A stretch of DNA of 64,000 nucleotides from CAYVQE01 sp964633205 (GTDB taxonomy: Bacteria; Myxococcota; B64-G9), in NCBI GenBank assembly GCA_964633205.1, contig CAZWFN010000009.1:1-64000 (forward strand), read 5' to 3'. Positions 49,846 through 59,626 of this stretch are shown here, one piece after another. The position numbers and the translations under genes are program-made. Each line of letters opens with the position of its first letter. Position 1 is the stretch's first letter. The notes below the pieces were generated by a model, which did not search any database, had not been told where the DNA came from, and worked only from the letters and a program-made list of their open reading frames with translations.

Positions 49846-51431
49846 TCCTGCCGGCTGCGGCGATCGGTTGGGATCCATTGGGTTGGGTCCACGACATGGA
49901 ATGCTACCGCGACCTGTTGCGGGCCGACTGGTTCCAGCCCATCCGGCCCGTCTGGGTGCGCTACCACCTCGACTGGGTGGTGGCCGGTCTGCTGCTGCTG
50001 TTGCTGCTGCTGCTGGGCCGGGCTCTGTTGCGCCGCCGTCGATTTCGCCGCCGGGCGCCGGACGATCGCCGCAGCCGCAAGCTGTCGCGCAAGGCCGCGG
50101 AGCACTATGTCGCCAGCGGCGAACCGATGCTGGCGGTCGAGGCCTACCGCCGAGCGGGCGACGACGAGGCGGCCCTGCAGCTGCTGGTCGAGCAGCAGGC
50201 CTGGGCCCTGGCGGCCGCCCTGGCCGAGGAGATGGGCCAGCCCGAGCGCGCCATCGCCTGGTACATGCAGGCCAAGGATACCGGCGGGGCGGTGCGGATG
50301 TTGGTGGCGAGCGACCGCATCGACGAGGCCGCCGACCTGCTGCGCACCGAGGAGCGCACCGTGGATGCGGCCAACCTCTACCTGGAGGCGGGCCAGCCGG
50401 TGCGGGCCGCCTGGCTGTTTCGCGAGGTGGGGCTTTTCGCCAAGGCGGCTGCGGTGTTTTTCGAGCAGGGCGAACAGATACAGGCCGCGGAGTGCTTGCT
50501 GCAGCTGATGAACGAGGCCCAGGGCGACTACACCGAGGAGGAGTCCGAGCTGTTGCTGCAGGGCGCGGCCAGTCTGCACCAGGCCGGCCGGACCTTGGAA
50601 TCCGCCCATATGCTGCTCGCCGCCGGCGAGCTCGAGGGGGCGGCCCGGCGCTACGAGCAGTTGGGCGAGCGGACGGCGGCCGCCGCCTGCTACCGGCAGC
50701 TGGGCAAGCTGCGCCGGGCGCTGGAGCTGACCGACGCGCCGGGGGAACGGTTGCAGCTGATCCAGCTCATGCGCGCGCAGGGTCTGCCGGTCGACGAGCG
50801 CGAGCTGGCCGCGGCCATGCGCGCGGCTGGCCGGCACGATCAGGCCGCTGAGAAGCTGCTGCAACTCGGCGACGTGGATGCTGCGGTGGCGGCCAACCTG
50901 GACTCGGGCAACCTGGCCGAGGCAGCTGCGCTGTTGGCCGAGACCGGCCAGCATGCCGAGGCCGGCCGCATCTTCGAGCGCGGCGGCGACCTGCAGGCCG
51001 CCCGCGAGCAACACCTGCTGGCCGGCGATCGTTTGGCCGCCGCCACCGCGGCCCTGCGGGCTGGCCAGTATTTCGAGGCCGGGCAGGATTTTTTGGCCGA
51101 GGGTGCGCTGCAGCGCGCCATCGATGCGCTGCAGCGCGTCGAGGCCGACCACGTCGAACAGCGCACGGCGGCCAGCTTGCTGGGCCAGGCCTTCGCCCGC
51201 TTGGGCGATGTTCCGATGGCCCGCCGAATGCACGAGCGGGCGGTGGCCGGACTGGACCTCGAGCGCGAGCGGCTGGAGTTGTTCTACCAGCTGGCATGCT
51301 TCCTCGAGTCGACCGGCGAGCCGGCCGATCGGGAGCGGGCGGCGAGCCTGTACGGCGATATGCTGGCCGTGCACTACGGTTTCCGCGACGTGAAGCAGCG
51401 CCACGATCGGCTGACGGCGGGTCCCGACTGA
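49842..51431 (+). CDS. Membrane-anchored TPR-like repeat protein
   Basis: The 529-residue protein has one transmembrane helix (about 45-65, Leu-rich), then a basic stretch (RRRRFRRR). About 430 residues of short helical repeats of the TPR/Sel1-like kind follow, such as ADLLRTEERTVDAANLYLEAG and AAALLAETGQHAEAGRIFERGG. By charge, the repeats are cytoplasmic. The function is unknown. The start is taken as TTG 49842 because AGGAGG lies 7 nt upstream and the frame overlaps the previous stop (TTGA). An ATG at 49897 is possible. Confidence 0.8.
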   Translation: MILPAAAIGWDPLGWVHDMECYRDLLRADWFQPIRPVWVRYHLDWVVAGLLLLLLLLLGRALLRRRRFRRRAPDDRRSRKLSRKAAEHYVASGEPMLAVEAYRRAGDDEAALQLLVEQQAWALAAALAEEMGQPERAIAWYMQAKDTGGAVRMLVASDRIDEAADLLRTEERTVDAANLYLEAGQPVRAAWLFREVGLFAKAAAVFFEQGEQIQAAECLLQLMNEAQGDYTEEESELLLQGAASLHQAGRTLESAHMLLAAGELEGAARRYEQLGERTAAAACYRQLGKLRRALELTDAPGERLQLIQLMRAQGLPVDERELAAAMRAAGRHDQAAEKLLQLGDVDAAVAANLDSGNLAEAAALLAETGQHAEAGRIFERGGDLQAAREQHLLAGDRLAAATAALRAGQYFEAGQDFLAEGALQRAIDALQRVEADHVEQRTAASLLGQAFARLGDVPMARRMHERAVAGLDLERERLELFYQLACFLESTGEPADRERAASLYGDMLAVHYGFRDVKQRHDRLTAGPD

Positions 51432-51581
51432 CCGCGGCCGCGTCGACTTTCCGTCACCGCCCTGACGGGATTGTCAGGTTCGTGCGATGCGGCAGCCCGG
51501 CGAACCTGCAACTTGAAAAGTGTTTTCAGCTATGTACATCATGGCTGGAACATGGCACATCGATTGCAGCAGGGCGGCGGC

Positions 51582-52517
51582 ATGACATCTTGCGACCAAA
51601 TCGATCCGCAGCAGACGACCCTGGCCGGCACGTTCCGCCTCACCGGAATCGGCTTGCATTCCGGCCGTCCGGTGGCCATGGAGCTGCGGCCGGCGGCGGC
51701 GGATACCGGAGTGCGATTCGAACGGGCCGATCTGCCTGGGGGGCCGGAACTGGCCGCGCGGCCCGCCAGCATCCACAGCGCCCGGCTGTGCACCGTGCTC
51801 GGGCGCAACGGTACCCGGGTGGCCACCGTGGAGCACCTGCTCGGCGCACTGTACGCGCTGGGGGTGGACAACCTGCGGGTGGTGATCGATGCCGAGGAGC
51901 TGCCGATCCTGGACGGCAGCGCCGGGCCTTTTGTCGAGGCGGTGCGCCGGGTCGGCCAGCAGCGGCTGGCGGCCCGGCGGACCTTCCTGCGGGTCAAGCA
52001 CGCGGTGGCCGTCCGCGACGGTGATCGCTTCATCCGCGTCGGACCGGCCCGGCGGCTGTCCATCGACTGCAGCGTCGACTTCGACCATCCCCTGGTCAGC
52101 GCCCAGCGCCACCGCTGCCGGGTGTCGGCCGCCGCCTTCGAGCGCGACATCGCCCCGGCGCGCACCTTCGGCTTTCTGGCGGATGTGGAGCGCTTGCAAC
52201 GGGCGGGGCTGGCGCTGGGCGGCTCGTTGGACAACGCCGTGGTCATCGATCGCTTCGCCGTGCTCAACCCCGGCGGTCTGCGCTTTCCGGACGAGTGCGT
52301 GCGGCACAAGCTGCTCGACATCCTGGGCGACCTGGCCCTGCTGGGCCACCCCCTGCTGGGGCGGATCTCGGCCCACAAATCCGGTCATGAGCTGCACCAC
52401 CGGCTGATCCGGACCCTGGCGGCCCAGGCCGACTGCCTGGAGGCCGTCCAGCTCGAGCCGGAGGCCCTGGCGGACGAGAGCCCGGCTGTGGCCGAGCCCG
52501 GCCTGCAGAGCGCCTGA
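51582..52517 (+). CDS. lpxC: UDP-3-O-acyl-N-acetylglucosamine deacetylase
   Basis: The 311-residue protein is LpxC, the zinc enzyme that commits lipid A synthesis. Motifs are TGIGLHSG near residue 21, VEHLLGALYALG with His85, and VRHKLLDILGDL with the zinc His and Asp. The lipid-binding stretch SAHKSGHE follows. Presence of this gene shows that the organism makes LPS. The start is ATG 51582, with ATG 51552 as an alternative. A possible promoter, TTGAAA-16-TACATC, ends at 51540. Confidence 0.95.
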   Translation: MTSCDQIDPQQTTLAGTFRLTGIGLHSGRPVAMELRPAAADTGVRFERADLPGGPELAARPASIHSARLCTVLGRNGTRVATVEHLLGALYALGVDNLRVVIDAEELPILDGSAGPFVEAVRRVGQQRLAARRTFLRVKHAVAVRDGDRFIRVGPARRLSIDCSVDFDHPLVSAQRHRCRVSAAAFERDIAPARTFGFLADVERLQRAGLALGGSLDNAVVIDRFAVLNPGGLRFPDECVRHKLLDILGDLALLGHPLLGRISAHKSGHELHHRLIRTLAAQADCLEAVQLEPEALADESPAVAEPGLQSA

Positions 52518-52534
52518 GCCCACCAGCGCCGTCC

Positions 52535-54214
52535 TCAGCGCCCCGCGGCCGGGTTCCTTCTGTCGGGATTGCAGATCGGAGCCAGCGTGAAGCGCATTTT
52601 GGCGATGGGTCTACCGACACAGGACCGGTAGTCGTCGGCGTCCAGCTCTCCCCAGGGCAGCGACAAGGGGTACAGGATGGTGCCGTCGGCCTGCACCCGG
52701 GCGGCGATCCAAGCGTGCCACAACTGGTCGGTCCAGCCGGTGGCACGCTCGCGGGCCTGGTAGCGCCGGCGGCCCGCGGCGCCGGCGGCCACATGCAGGG
52801 TGCACGGCGGTTGGCCCTGCTCGCCGATGCAGTCGACCTTGATCAGCTGGCCTTCGAATTGGTCCAGGAAGCGATCGCCGACCAGGCCGATGAAGATCGC
52901 GGCCAGCGCCAGGCCGGCAACCAGCAACGCCAGCGTCCAGAGCAGCCACCGGTGCTGCCGGCGGCCGGCGGCGTGCGGTAGCGGGGGCCGGCCGCCGCTG
53001 TCGGTCTGGCCGCGGACCTCCTTGAGCTTGAGGATGCGGTGGATGTCTGCCTTGTTGCGCCGCAGCACCGCGACCCGCTCGCGCAGCCTCCAGCCCACCA
53101 GCCAGCGGCGGAAGTCCTCGATGTTCCGCAACGGATACAGGGTGCCGCGATCGAAGCGACCGAGCTGCATCCGCTCGGCCGCCTGCTCCAAGCGGTCGGT
53201 TCGCGCGTCGGGTGCCGGGGCCAGCAGGGTCAGATCCAGGTCGGCCGTGATCAGCTCCGGTTTCAAGTTTTGGTCGCGGCCGTCGCGGGCCAGGGCCGCG
53301 CGGATCTCGCCCAATAGGTCGTCGCGGGCCTGTTTGAACTCGGTCAGCTCCTGGCGGAAATCGGCCCCGGCGCGCTGGGCCGCCGCGCGCAGATCGTCGA
53401 GCATGCCGTGGCGGTTCTCGGGGTCGAGCATGGCCGACAGGCGCAGCAGTTCCAGAGCCGCGGTGCTGCTGACGGCGTGCTCCAGGTAGTTGCGGCCCAG
53501 CAGGCGGGCACAGCGGCGCAGCACCGGCAGCGGCGCGGCGGTGTCGGTCAGGATCAGGTCTTCGAGTGTGGAGGCTGCGGCCTCGTGGCGTTCGAGCTGC
53601 TGCTCGATCTCGGCCCGCAGCAGCAGAGCGTCGCAACGGCGCACCGGAAAGGTCACGCGGAAAGAACGGTCCAGCCGGGTCAGGGTCTCGTCGATCAGCT
53701 TCAGCGCCGGCTCGCCCTGGCCATGGCGCAACAGAGCCCGAGCCCGCAGCAGGCAGCCGCGGGGGTGGCCGTCCTGCAGCTCGAGGCAGCGGTCGCTGGC
53801 CTGAATGGCCTCTTCGATCCGATCGGCGGCCAGCAGAGCGCTGGCCAGCTCGGCCTGGGCATCGGCGCGCAGGTGGCCGGGGCCATCCATGCCGGTCAAG
53901 TCGATCAGGGCGTAGATGGCGTCCTCGCGGCGTCCCAGGGCGCCCAGGATACAACCGCGGTAGAAGGCCAGGCGGAAGCTGTCGCTGGTCGTCTGCAGCA
54001 GCGTCTGGGCCAGCTCGAGCGCGGACTGGAGCCGGCCGTTCTGATACAGGCGAAAGACCTCGTCGATCTTGAGTTCGATCTGCGGGGCGGCGATGAGCTG
54101 CTCGCGGACCAGGTTGACCGCGCCGCAGAATGGGCACAGGCGGCTGCCGGCACCCGGCTGAAAGGGAATCGGTGCTTCGCAGCGCATGCAGCGGGTCTGG
54201 GCCTTGTCCACCAC
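52535..54214 (-). CDS. Zinc-ribbon, TPR and transmembrane protein
   Basis: The 559-residue protein starts with a zinc ribbon: CMRC (about residues 9-12) and CPFC about 17 residues later. TPR-like helical repeats follow (about 40-290), then a transmembrane helix (about 422-445). The exported C-terminal domain has about 100 residues, two Cys and a Gly-rich loop. This is a membrane-linked scaffold of unknown role. GTG 54214 is chosen because GGAGG lies 5 nt before it. Its promoter at 54320-54348 is clear. Confidence 0.78.
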   Translation of the reverse strand: MVDKAQTRCMRCEAPIPFQPGAGSRLCPFCGAVNLVREQLIAAPQIELKIDEVFRLYQNGRLQSALELAQTLLQTTSDSFRLAFYRGCILGALGRREDAIYALIDLTGMDGPGHLRADAQAELASALLAADRIEEAIQASDRCLELQDGHPRGCLLRARALLRHGQGEPALKLIDETLTRLDRSFRVTFPVRRCDALLLRAEIEQQLERHEAAASTLEDLILTDTAAPLPVLRRCARLLGRNYLEHAVSSTAALELLRLSAMLDPENRHGMLDDLRAAAQRAGADFRQELTEFKQARDDLLGEIRAALARDGRDQNLKPELITADLDLTLLAPAPDARTDRLEQAAERMQLGRFDRGTLYPLRNIEDFRRWLVGWRLRERVAVLRRNKADIHRILKLKEVRGQTDSGGRPPLPHAAGRRQHRWLLWTLALLVAGLALAAIFIGLVGDRFLDQFEGQLIKVDCIGEQGQPPCTLHVAAGAAGRRRYQARERATGWTDQLWHAWIAARVQADGTILYPLSLPWGELDADDYRSCVGRPIAKMRFTLAPICNPDRRNPAAGR

Positions 54215-54319
54215 GCCTGCCTCCGGGCGGGCCACCGGTTTCCACCCGGGTCGCGGCCTTCGCTGCCGGAGCCGTCGGGTTGGCGTTGCTTCCGCGAGCC
54301 ACGGATGGTGCGGTCAAAA

Positions 54320-54348
54320 TGTATAGCAGAAAGCCCGATGGGGTGCAA
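54320..54348 (-). promoter_or_regulatory. Promoter of the zinc-ribbon/TPR gene
   Basis: On the minus strand TTGCAC (54343-54348) and TATACA (54320-54325) are separated by 17 bp. The start codon is about 100 nt downstream. Confidence 0.55.
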
Positions 54349-54371
54349 AGTGGGGACGGAGCGGTCCCGGA

Positions 54372-55295
54372 TCAGTCCTTGGGCTTGAGGGTGGGCTTCT
54401 TCTTGTTGCTGCGCGAGCGATCGCGGCTGTTCGACTTGCCCTTGGGTTGCAGCTTGGGCTTGACCTTGCGCGGCTGGGCCCGGCGTACCGGCTTGAGCTT
54501 GAGCTTGCTGAAGCGATCGACCTTCTGGTCCATCTCGTCGAGATCGTCTTCGAGCGAGCGGTACTCGTGCTGATCCTTCTCCAGGCGCTCCAGCGTGGCC
54601 AGGCTTTCGGTATGCTGCGAGCAACGTTCGCGGAACTTGCGCAGCAGGGCGGCCAAGCGCGTGTTGTTGGAGCGCATCTGGCGCATGGTGCGCTGGTAGC
54701 TGCGGCGCAGGTTGCGCACCGCCGCCTGCAGTTGCCCGATCCGGCGCTGCACGTCGCTCCATTCGTTGGCCAAGCGCGAGCAGCGGTCGAAGGTGCTCTG
54801 GGCGGTCTGGCCGATCTGCAGGTTGTCGCAGCCGAGCTGGTTGTACTGGTTCTCGATGCGGCGCACGTCCCGGTTCAAGCCGGCGATCTCCTGCCCGCGC
54901 TCGCGGATGCCGTTGCGGATGCTGTCGAGCCGGCGGGCCAGGGGGGCGATGCGCTTGCGCAACTGGGCCACCTGGTTTTGCAGCGCGGAGCAGCCCTCGA
55001 TGCCGCGGCAGCGGCGCTGGTGGTGGACGGTGGTGGTGCGGATGCGGCGCTCCAGCCGGGCCCGATCGCGGGCCTTGCGGGCCTTCTCGCTGCGCAGCTG
55101 GCGCAACCGGCGATTCAGATCGGTCAGCTCGCGATCGATGTCATCGATGCGCAGCTTCATGTCGGCCGATTGCCGCTCCATTTGCTCGATCTGCTCTTTT
55201 TCCTTCTGGCATCGTTCGAAGCGCGATTGGGCGGTGGCGGTCGAGCCCGCTCCGAGCAGGGCGAGCATTCCGATGGTGACGGTCATCCGGGACAT
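54372..55295 (-). CDS. Exported coiled-coil protein with basic tail
   Basis: The 307-residue protein has a signal peptide (about 1-23), four or more long helices of coiled-coil type (about 25-260) and four Cys spread between them. The C-terminal tail of about 45 residues is very Lys- and Arg-rich with Pro and Ser (KPKLQPKGKSNSRDRSRS). Such tails can bind DNA, peptidoglycan or acidic polymers. Function unknown. ATG 55295 is chosen because AGGAGG lies 6 nt upstream and a signal peptide begins there. Confidence 0.82.
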   Translation of the reverse strand: MSRMTVTIGMLALLGAGSTATAQSRFERCQKEKEQIEQMERQSADMKLRIDDIDRELTDLNRRLRQLRSEKARKARDRARLERRIRTTTVHHQRRCRGIEGCSALQNQVAQLRKRIAPLARRLDSIRNGIRERGQEIAGLNRDVRRIENQYNQLGCDNLQIGQTAQSTFDRCSRLANEWSDVQRRIGQLQAAVRNLRRSYQRTMRQMRSNNTRLAALLRKFRERCSQHTESLATLERLEKDQHEYRSLEDDLDEMDQKVDRFSKLKLKPVRRAQPRKVKPKLQPKGKSNSRDRSRSNKKKPTLKPKD

Positions 55296-55358
55296 CGCAT
55301 TCCTCCTGGTCGTCGTTGTCGGCTGGCGGCGAGAGAAGTCGGGTCTGGGTGCGGCCGC

Positions 55359-55388
55359 ATCATAGAAAGCGCGCGGCGAACCTGTCAA
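55359..55388 (-). promoter_or_regulatory. Strong promoter of the exported coiled-coil gene
   Basis: On the minus strand TTGACA (55383-55388) and TATGAT (55359-55364) are 18 bp apart, the closest match to consensus in this window. The leader is about 55 nt and carries AGGAGG. Confidence 0.7.
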
Positions 55389-55549
55389 CCGCTGCCGCCG
55401 GGGTTCTGTCCGGTCGGACGCCCCGGGCCGCCGAGCTATTCAATCCAGGCCCGCCGGCCGCGGCGTCCCACCCCGACCGAAGCCGCCCGGCACCCTGTTC
55501 AACACACCGGAAAAGAACGAGAACCAAAACGGCAACGGCGGTCCGATAT

Positions 55550-55579
55550 TTGACCCGTCGCGAGTTCGCCCCCTACAAT
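55550..55579 (+). promoter_or_regulatory. Promoter of the methyltransferase/coiled-coil gene
   Basis: TTGACC (55550-55555), 18 bp, TACAAT (55574-55579). Transcription would start near 55586, leaving a leader of about 26 nt with GGAGGG before ATG 55612. Confidence 0.6.
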
Positions 55580-55611
55580 GGTCGCCTGGTGACCGGGTGG
55601 AGGGCAGTGGG

Positions 55612-58600
55612 ATGAGATTCTATGCGGGCGGACGGCCGTGGGGCGAGATCCTGCCCCGCTATGCGTTTTTAGAGCCCTTGCTGGCCGGCCGGCGGGTGCT
55701 GGAGATCGGCTGTGGCGACGGCACCGGCGCGCAGGGCTTGCTCGGCCGCGGGGCCAGCGAGGTGGTCGGTCTGGAGCGGCCGGGCCCGGAGCTCGAAGCC
55801 GCCCTGGAGGCCCCGGTCCGGCCGGGGTTGTCCTTTCGCGCCCTCGACGATCGGCAGCTCGATCTGTCGAGTGCCTCGTTCGACGTGGTCATCGCCTTCG
55901 GCCTGGCCGACCGGATGGATCCGGCACTGGTGGCCGAGATCGAACGCGTGCTGACGCCGTCCGGCTTTCTGGTCACCGCCCTGCGCAATCCGCACCACCT
56001 GCCCTGGACGGGTCTGGCGCCGGACACTGCCGAGCCGGCGGCCTTCGAGCGATTCGTGGCCTGGTTGCAGGACCGCTTCGTCCGCGTCAGCCTGTTCGCC
56101 CAGACTCCGTTCGTGGGCTTCTCGCTGGGCTGGATGGGCGCCGATGCCGAAGAGCTGCCGCTGGAGATGGACTCGAGCCTGCTGCCCGAAGAAGCCGAGG
56201 ACGTGGCGTACTACCTGGCGGTCTGCGGTCGCGAGCCGGTGGCCTTCGAGTCCCAATCCCTGGTCCAGCTTCCGTACCCGGTCGTGGTCGGCGAGGTACT
56301 CGCCGGTCGCGACCGGCGCCCGCCGGCCAGCGAGACAGGTGCCGGCGACGCCGCGCTGCGCCGCCAGCTGGCCGAACGCGAGCGGCGATTGCACGTGGTG
56401 GCCCTGGATCTGGCGCGGCAGCATGCCGCGGTGAGCGCGGCCCGGGCGGCGGGTGACGCGGCGCTGGCCGCCGCCGAAGACCTGCAGGCACAGCTGCGCC
56501 GGGCGCTCGTTGAGCGGGACGAGATGGCCGTTCGCCACGGGGAGCAGGAGAAGCTGGCCAGCCAGCTCGAGGCGCGCCGCGAGGAGCTGCTCGGCCGGCT
56601 GGCCCTGCTCGAGAGCCGCTTGGCCGAGGAGGACAGCCAGTCCGAAGCCCTGCGCCAGGAGATCGTGCGCCGCGAGCGCACCATCGAGCGGCTGCGCGCC
56701 GACATCCAGCAGCACGAGCAAGACCGCGTCGGCATTCAACGCCAGCTGCTCAACCCGCTGCTCGGGCGTGACGACGACGACAGCCTGGCTCCCGAAGAGG
56801 TGCCGCGGTTGCTGCGGCTGGCCGCCCAGGAGCGCGACGAGCAGGCGGCCGAACATCGGCGGCTCGAGGACGAGATCGAACGGCTGCGGCGCCAGCGGGC
56901 CGAGCAGGCCGAGCGGCTGGATCGGCTGGCCGCGCAGCAGGAGCGCGCGCAGCAGCAGACGCGGCAGCAGGATCGTCAGCTCGACACGCTGCAGGCCGAG
57001 ATTGCCGAGAAGGCGAGCTGGCTGGAGGCGGCGCGTTCGGAGTGCGAGCGACTCGAAACCGAGCGGGATGAGCGGGACGAGCGCATCGCCGGGCTCGACC
57101 GCCAGATCGCCGAGCTGCGGCGCGAAGCCGAGCGGCAACGCGCCCAGACGACCGAGCGCGAGGCGCGCAACGCAGCGCTGCTGGCCGAGAACGAGCGGTT
57201 GCGCCGGGCGACCGCCGAGCTCGAAGGCGAGCTGGAGGGCGGCCGCCGGGAGCGGGTGGAGCTGCAGACCGAGGTCCGGGCCATCGAGGCGGCCGCCGAG
57301 CAGCGCCAGGTCCAGATCGGCGAGCTGCGCCACCAGCTCGACAAGGCCCGCAGCGAGCTCGACGAGCGCAATCGCGCGTTGGTCGAAGGCGAGCAGCGGA
57401 CCACCGCGCTGGAGCAGCGGATTGCGCAGCTGGAGGCCCGGGGCGCGGAGATCGATGCTGCCCGGCAAACGGCCGAACGCCGAGCCGCCGATCTGGAGCA
57501 GCAGCGTGCCGCTGCGGCCCACCGGTCCGATACCCTGGCAGCGGCCCGGGATGCCCTGGCCGGCGAACTGGCTGATCGCGAAGAAGAGCTGCGTCGCTTG
57601 CGCCGCCGCCTGACCGAGCAGAGCAAGCTCCAGACCGAGCTGGAGAGCCAGCTCAGCGAGCAGAGCAACCATCAACGGGAGCTGGAATCCGACCTGGTGG
57701 CCCTGATCAACCGTCTCGAGGAGGGCCAGGCGCGAGATCAGGATCGCCAGCGTCTGGTTGCCGGTCTCGAGCAGCGCCTGAACAGCCAGGCCGGCGAGCT
57801 GGAGGACTACCGGGAGAAGATCGACGAGCTGACCCGCGAGCTCTATGTCGCCCGCAGGCAGGAAGAGGATCTGACCGCGGCCATGGACCTGTTGCGCGCA
57901 GCTCTGGTCGAGGAGCAGCAGACCCGCGAGGAGCTCGAAGCCCAGCTGGCCCACCTCGATTTGCGCGGGACCGAGGAACAGGAGGAGCTGCGTCAGCGGT
58001 TGGCCGATACCGAAGCCGAGCTGGCCGACAGCCGGCGCCGACTGGAGCAGCGCCGGAGCGACCGCAGCCGCGACGAGCAGGCCATCGAGCGGTTGCGCGC
58101 CGAAGCCCAACGCAGCCGGCGCGAGCAGGAGCGGCTCGAAGATCGTCTGGCCGAGGCCCAGGACCGATTGAGCCAAGTGGAGTCGCAACGCCAGCGGACG
58201 GTGGAACTCGAAGGGGAGCTGGACTGGCAGCGCCGCGAGCTCGATCGGAGCCAGGCCGAGCTGCGGGCCCGTGCCGAGGAGAACGAGCGGCTATCGCTCC
58301 AGCTGGAGCAGGGCCAGGCTGAAGTGGGCGATCTACAGGCCGAGATCGACCGGCTCGGCGAACGCGCCGCAGCGCGGGCCGACGACTGCGACGGATGGCG
58401 CCAGCGCACCGCCGAGGTCGAGCGGCGCCTGGCCGCCCTGGAGCCGGAGTTGGTCGCCGGCCGCCGCCGGATCGAGCAGCTCGAGGCCGACTTGCGCAGC
58501 GGCGACGATCGGATCGCGGCACTGGAGCAGAGCCTGGCCGATGGGCAGCAGGCGGCGGACGAGGCTCGCCGCCTGCTCGAGCGCGAACGCGGCCGCAACC

Positions 58601-59601
58601 GCGATTTGGACACGCGGATCGAGCAGCTCGGCCGAGAGGCCGAGCACCGGGAGCAACAAGCGCGCGAGGATCTCGAGCTGGCGGCCGAGCGGGAGCAAAC
58701 TCTGCAAGAGCGCCTGGCGGCGTTGCAGCGCCAGATGACCGAGCTGGAGGAAGGCACCGGCCTGGAGTTGTCCTCGCTCGGCGAGCAGATCCGGCGGCGC
58801 GAGGAGCAGATGCAGTCGCTGACCGAACGGCTGGCCGAGCTGGACGAACGGCGGGGTTGGTGGGAGCACCGGGCCGGCGAGCTGGAGCGCGAGCGCGACT
58901 TGCTGGAGCAACAGAACGGCGCGAGCGCGCAGCTGCACGACGAGCTGGCCCGCCGGCGCGAGGAGCAGGCCCGGGCCGAAGAGCAGAGCCGACAGGCCAT
59001 CGCGCGGATCGGGCTGGAGCGCGATCAGTGGCGCGAGGAGGCGGAGCGGCTCGGCGGCGAGCTGGCGGCGGTTCGCGAGCAGAAGGCGGCCATCGAGGAA
59101 CTGGCCCACCAGCTCGAACTCCGGTCCGTCGAGCAGAACCAGGCACCGGCTGCGGGCGAAGCCCAGCAGGTAGCCGCGGCCCGCGCCAGCAGCCTGGAGT
59201 CGCAGCTGCGCGGGGCCCAGGAGCGAATGCGCACTCTGGAAGCGTGCCTGGCCGAGTCCCAGGCCGGTCTGGACCGCAGCCGCGCCGCCCTGGAACAGCA
59301 GCAACAGCAGCAACGGCAGCAAGTCCAGCGGGCCGATGCGGCCGAGCGCCGCTGCCGCATGCTGGAGCAGCAATCCGGCGCTGGCCGACCGGAGCCGCAC
59401 CGCAGCACCGAGCTGGCCCGGATGGAGGCCGAGGTGCGGGCGGCCCGGCGCCGGATCGGCGAGTTGGAGGGCGACATCACCCGCATGCGGGCCGAGACCG
59501 CCTCGCGCGAGGAGGCACTGCGGCGCGAGGTCGACACCTTGTCGCAACGGCTGCGCCTGCACGAACCGGAGGACGGCGGCTCGCCGCCGCCGGTGGGCTG
59601 A
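55612..59601 (+). CDS. SAM methyltransferase fused to a very long coiled coil
   Basis: The 1329-residue protein starts with a class I SAM-dependent methyltransferase domain (about 20-200). The glycine-rich motif is RVLEIGCGDGTGAQGL, and DVVIAFGLADRM and VLTPSGFLVTALRNPHH follow. From about residue 240 to 1315 it is an almost unbroken coiled coil, with strings of Glu, Arg, Gln and Leu in heptads. The methyltransferase looks complete. Such a rod could place the enzyme along a filament or the cell envelope. There is no signal peptide. The M20 peptidase gene starts 25 nt later. Confidence 0.88.
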   Translation: MRFYAGGRPWGEILPRYAFLEPLLAGRRVLEIGCGDGTGAQGLLGRGASEVVGLERPGPELEAALEAPVRPGLSFRALDDRQLDLSSASFDVVIAFGLADRMDPALVAEIERVLTPSGFLVTALRNPHHLPWTGLAPDTAEPAAFERFVAWLQDRFVRVSLFAQTPFVGFSLGWMGADAEELPLEMDSSLLPEEAEDVAYYLAVCGREPVAFESQSLVQLPYPVVVGEVLAGRDRRPPASETGAGDAALRRQLAERERRLHVVALDLARQHAAVSAARAAGDAALAAAEDLQAQLRRALVERDEMAVRHGEQEKLASQLEARREELLGRLALLESRLAEEDSQSEALRQEIVRRERTIERLRADIQQHEQDRVGIQRQLLNPLLGRDDDDSLAPEEVPRLLRLAAQERDEQAAEHRRLEDEIERLRRQRAEQAERLDRLAAQQERAQQQTRQQDRQLDTLQAEIAEKASWLEAARSECERLETERDERDERIAGLDRQIAELRREAERQRAQTTEREARNAALLAENERLRRATAELEGELEGGRRERVELQTEVRAIEAAAEQRQVQIGELRHQLDKARSELDERNRALVEGEQRTTALEQRIAQLEARGAEIDAARQTAERRAADLEQQRAAAAHRSDTLAAARDALAGELADREEELRRLRRRLTEQSKLQTELESQLSEQSNHQRELESDLVALINRLEEGQARDQDRQRLVAGLEQRLNSQAGELEDYREKIDELTRELYVARRQEEDLTAAMDLLRAALVEEQQTREELEAQLAHLDLRGTEEQEELRQRLADTEAELADSRRRLEQRRSDRSRDEQAIERLRAEAQRSRREQERLEDRLAEAQDRLSQVESQRQRTVELEGELDWQRRELDRSQAELRARAEENERLSLQLEQGQAEVGDLQAEIDRLGERAAARADDCDGWRQRTAEVERRLAALEPELVAGRRRIEQLEADLRSGDDRIAALEQSLADGQQAADEARRLLERERGRNRDLDTRIEQLGREAEHREQQAREDLELAAEREQTLQERLAALQRQMTELEEGTGLELSSLGEQIRRREEQMQSLTERLAELDERRGWWEHRAGELERERDLLEQQNGASAQLHDELARRREEQARAEEQSRQAIARIGLERDQWREEAERLGGELAAVREQKAAIEELAHQLELRSVEQNQAPAAGEAQQVAAARASSLESQLRGAQERMRTLEACLAESQAGLDRSRAALEQQQQQQRQQVQRADAAERRCRMLEQQSGAGRPEPHRSTELARMEAEVRAARRRIGELEGDITRMRAETASREEALRREVDTLSQRLRLHEPEDGGSPPPVG

Positions 59602-59626
59602 TCGCGGCGGCCGGGAGGGATGCGCC

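Larger units (their letters stand above)
55296..55611. other. Divergent intergenic region
   Basis: These 316 nt separate the minus-strand coiled-coil gene and the plus-strand methyltransferase gene and hold a promoter for each. The middle (about 55395-55540) is less GC-rich near 55500-55530 and shows no gene, repeat or clear operator. Confidence 0.5.
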
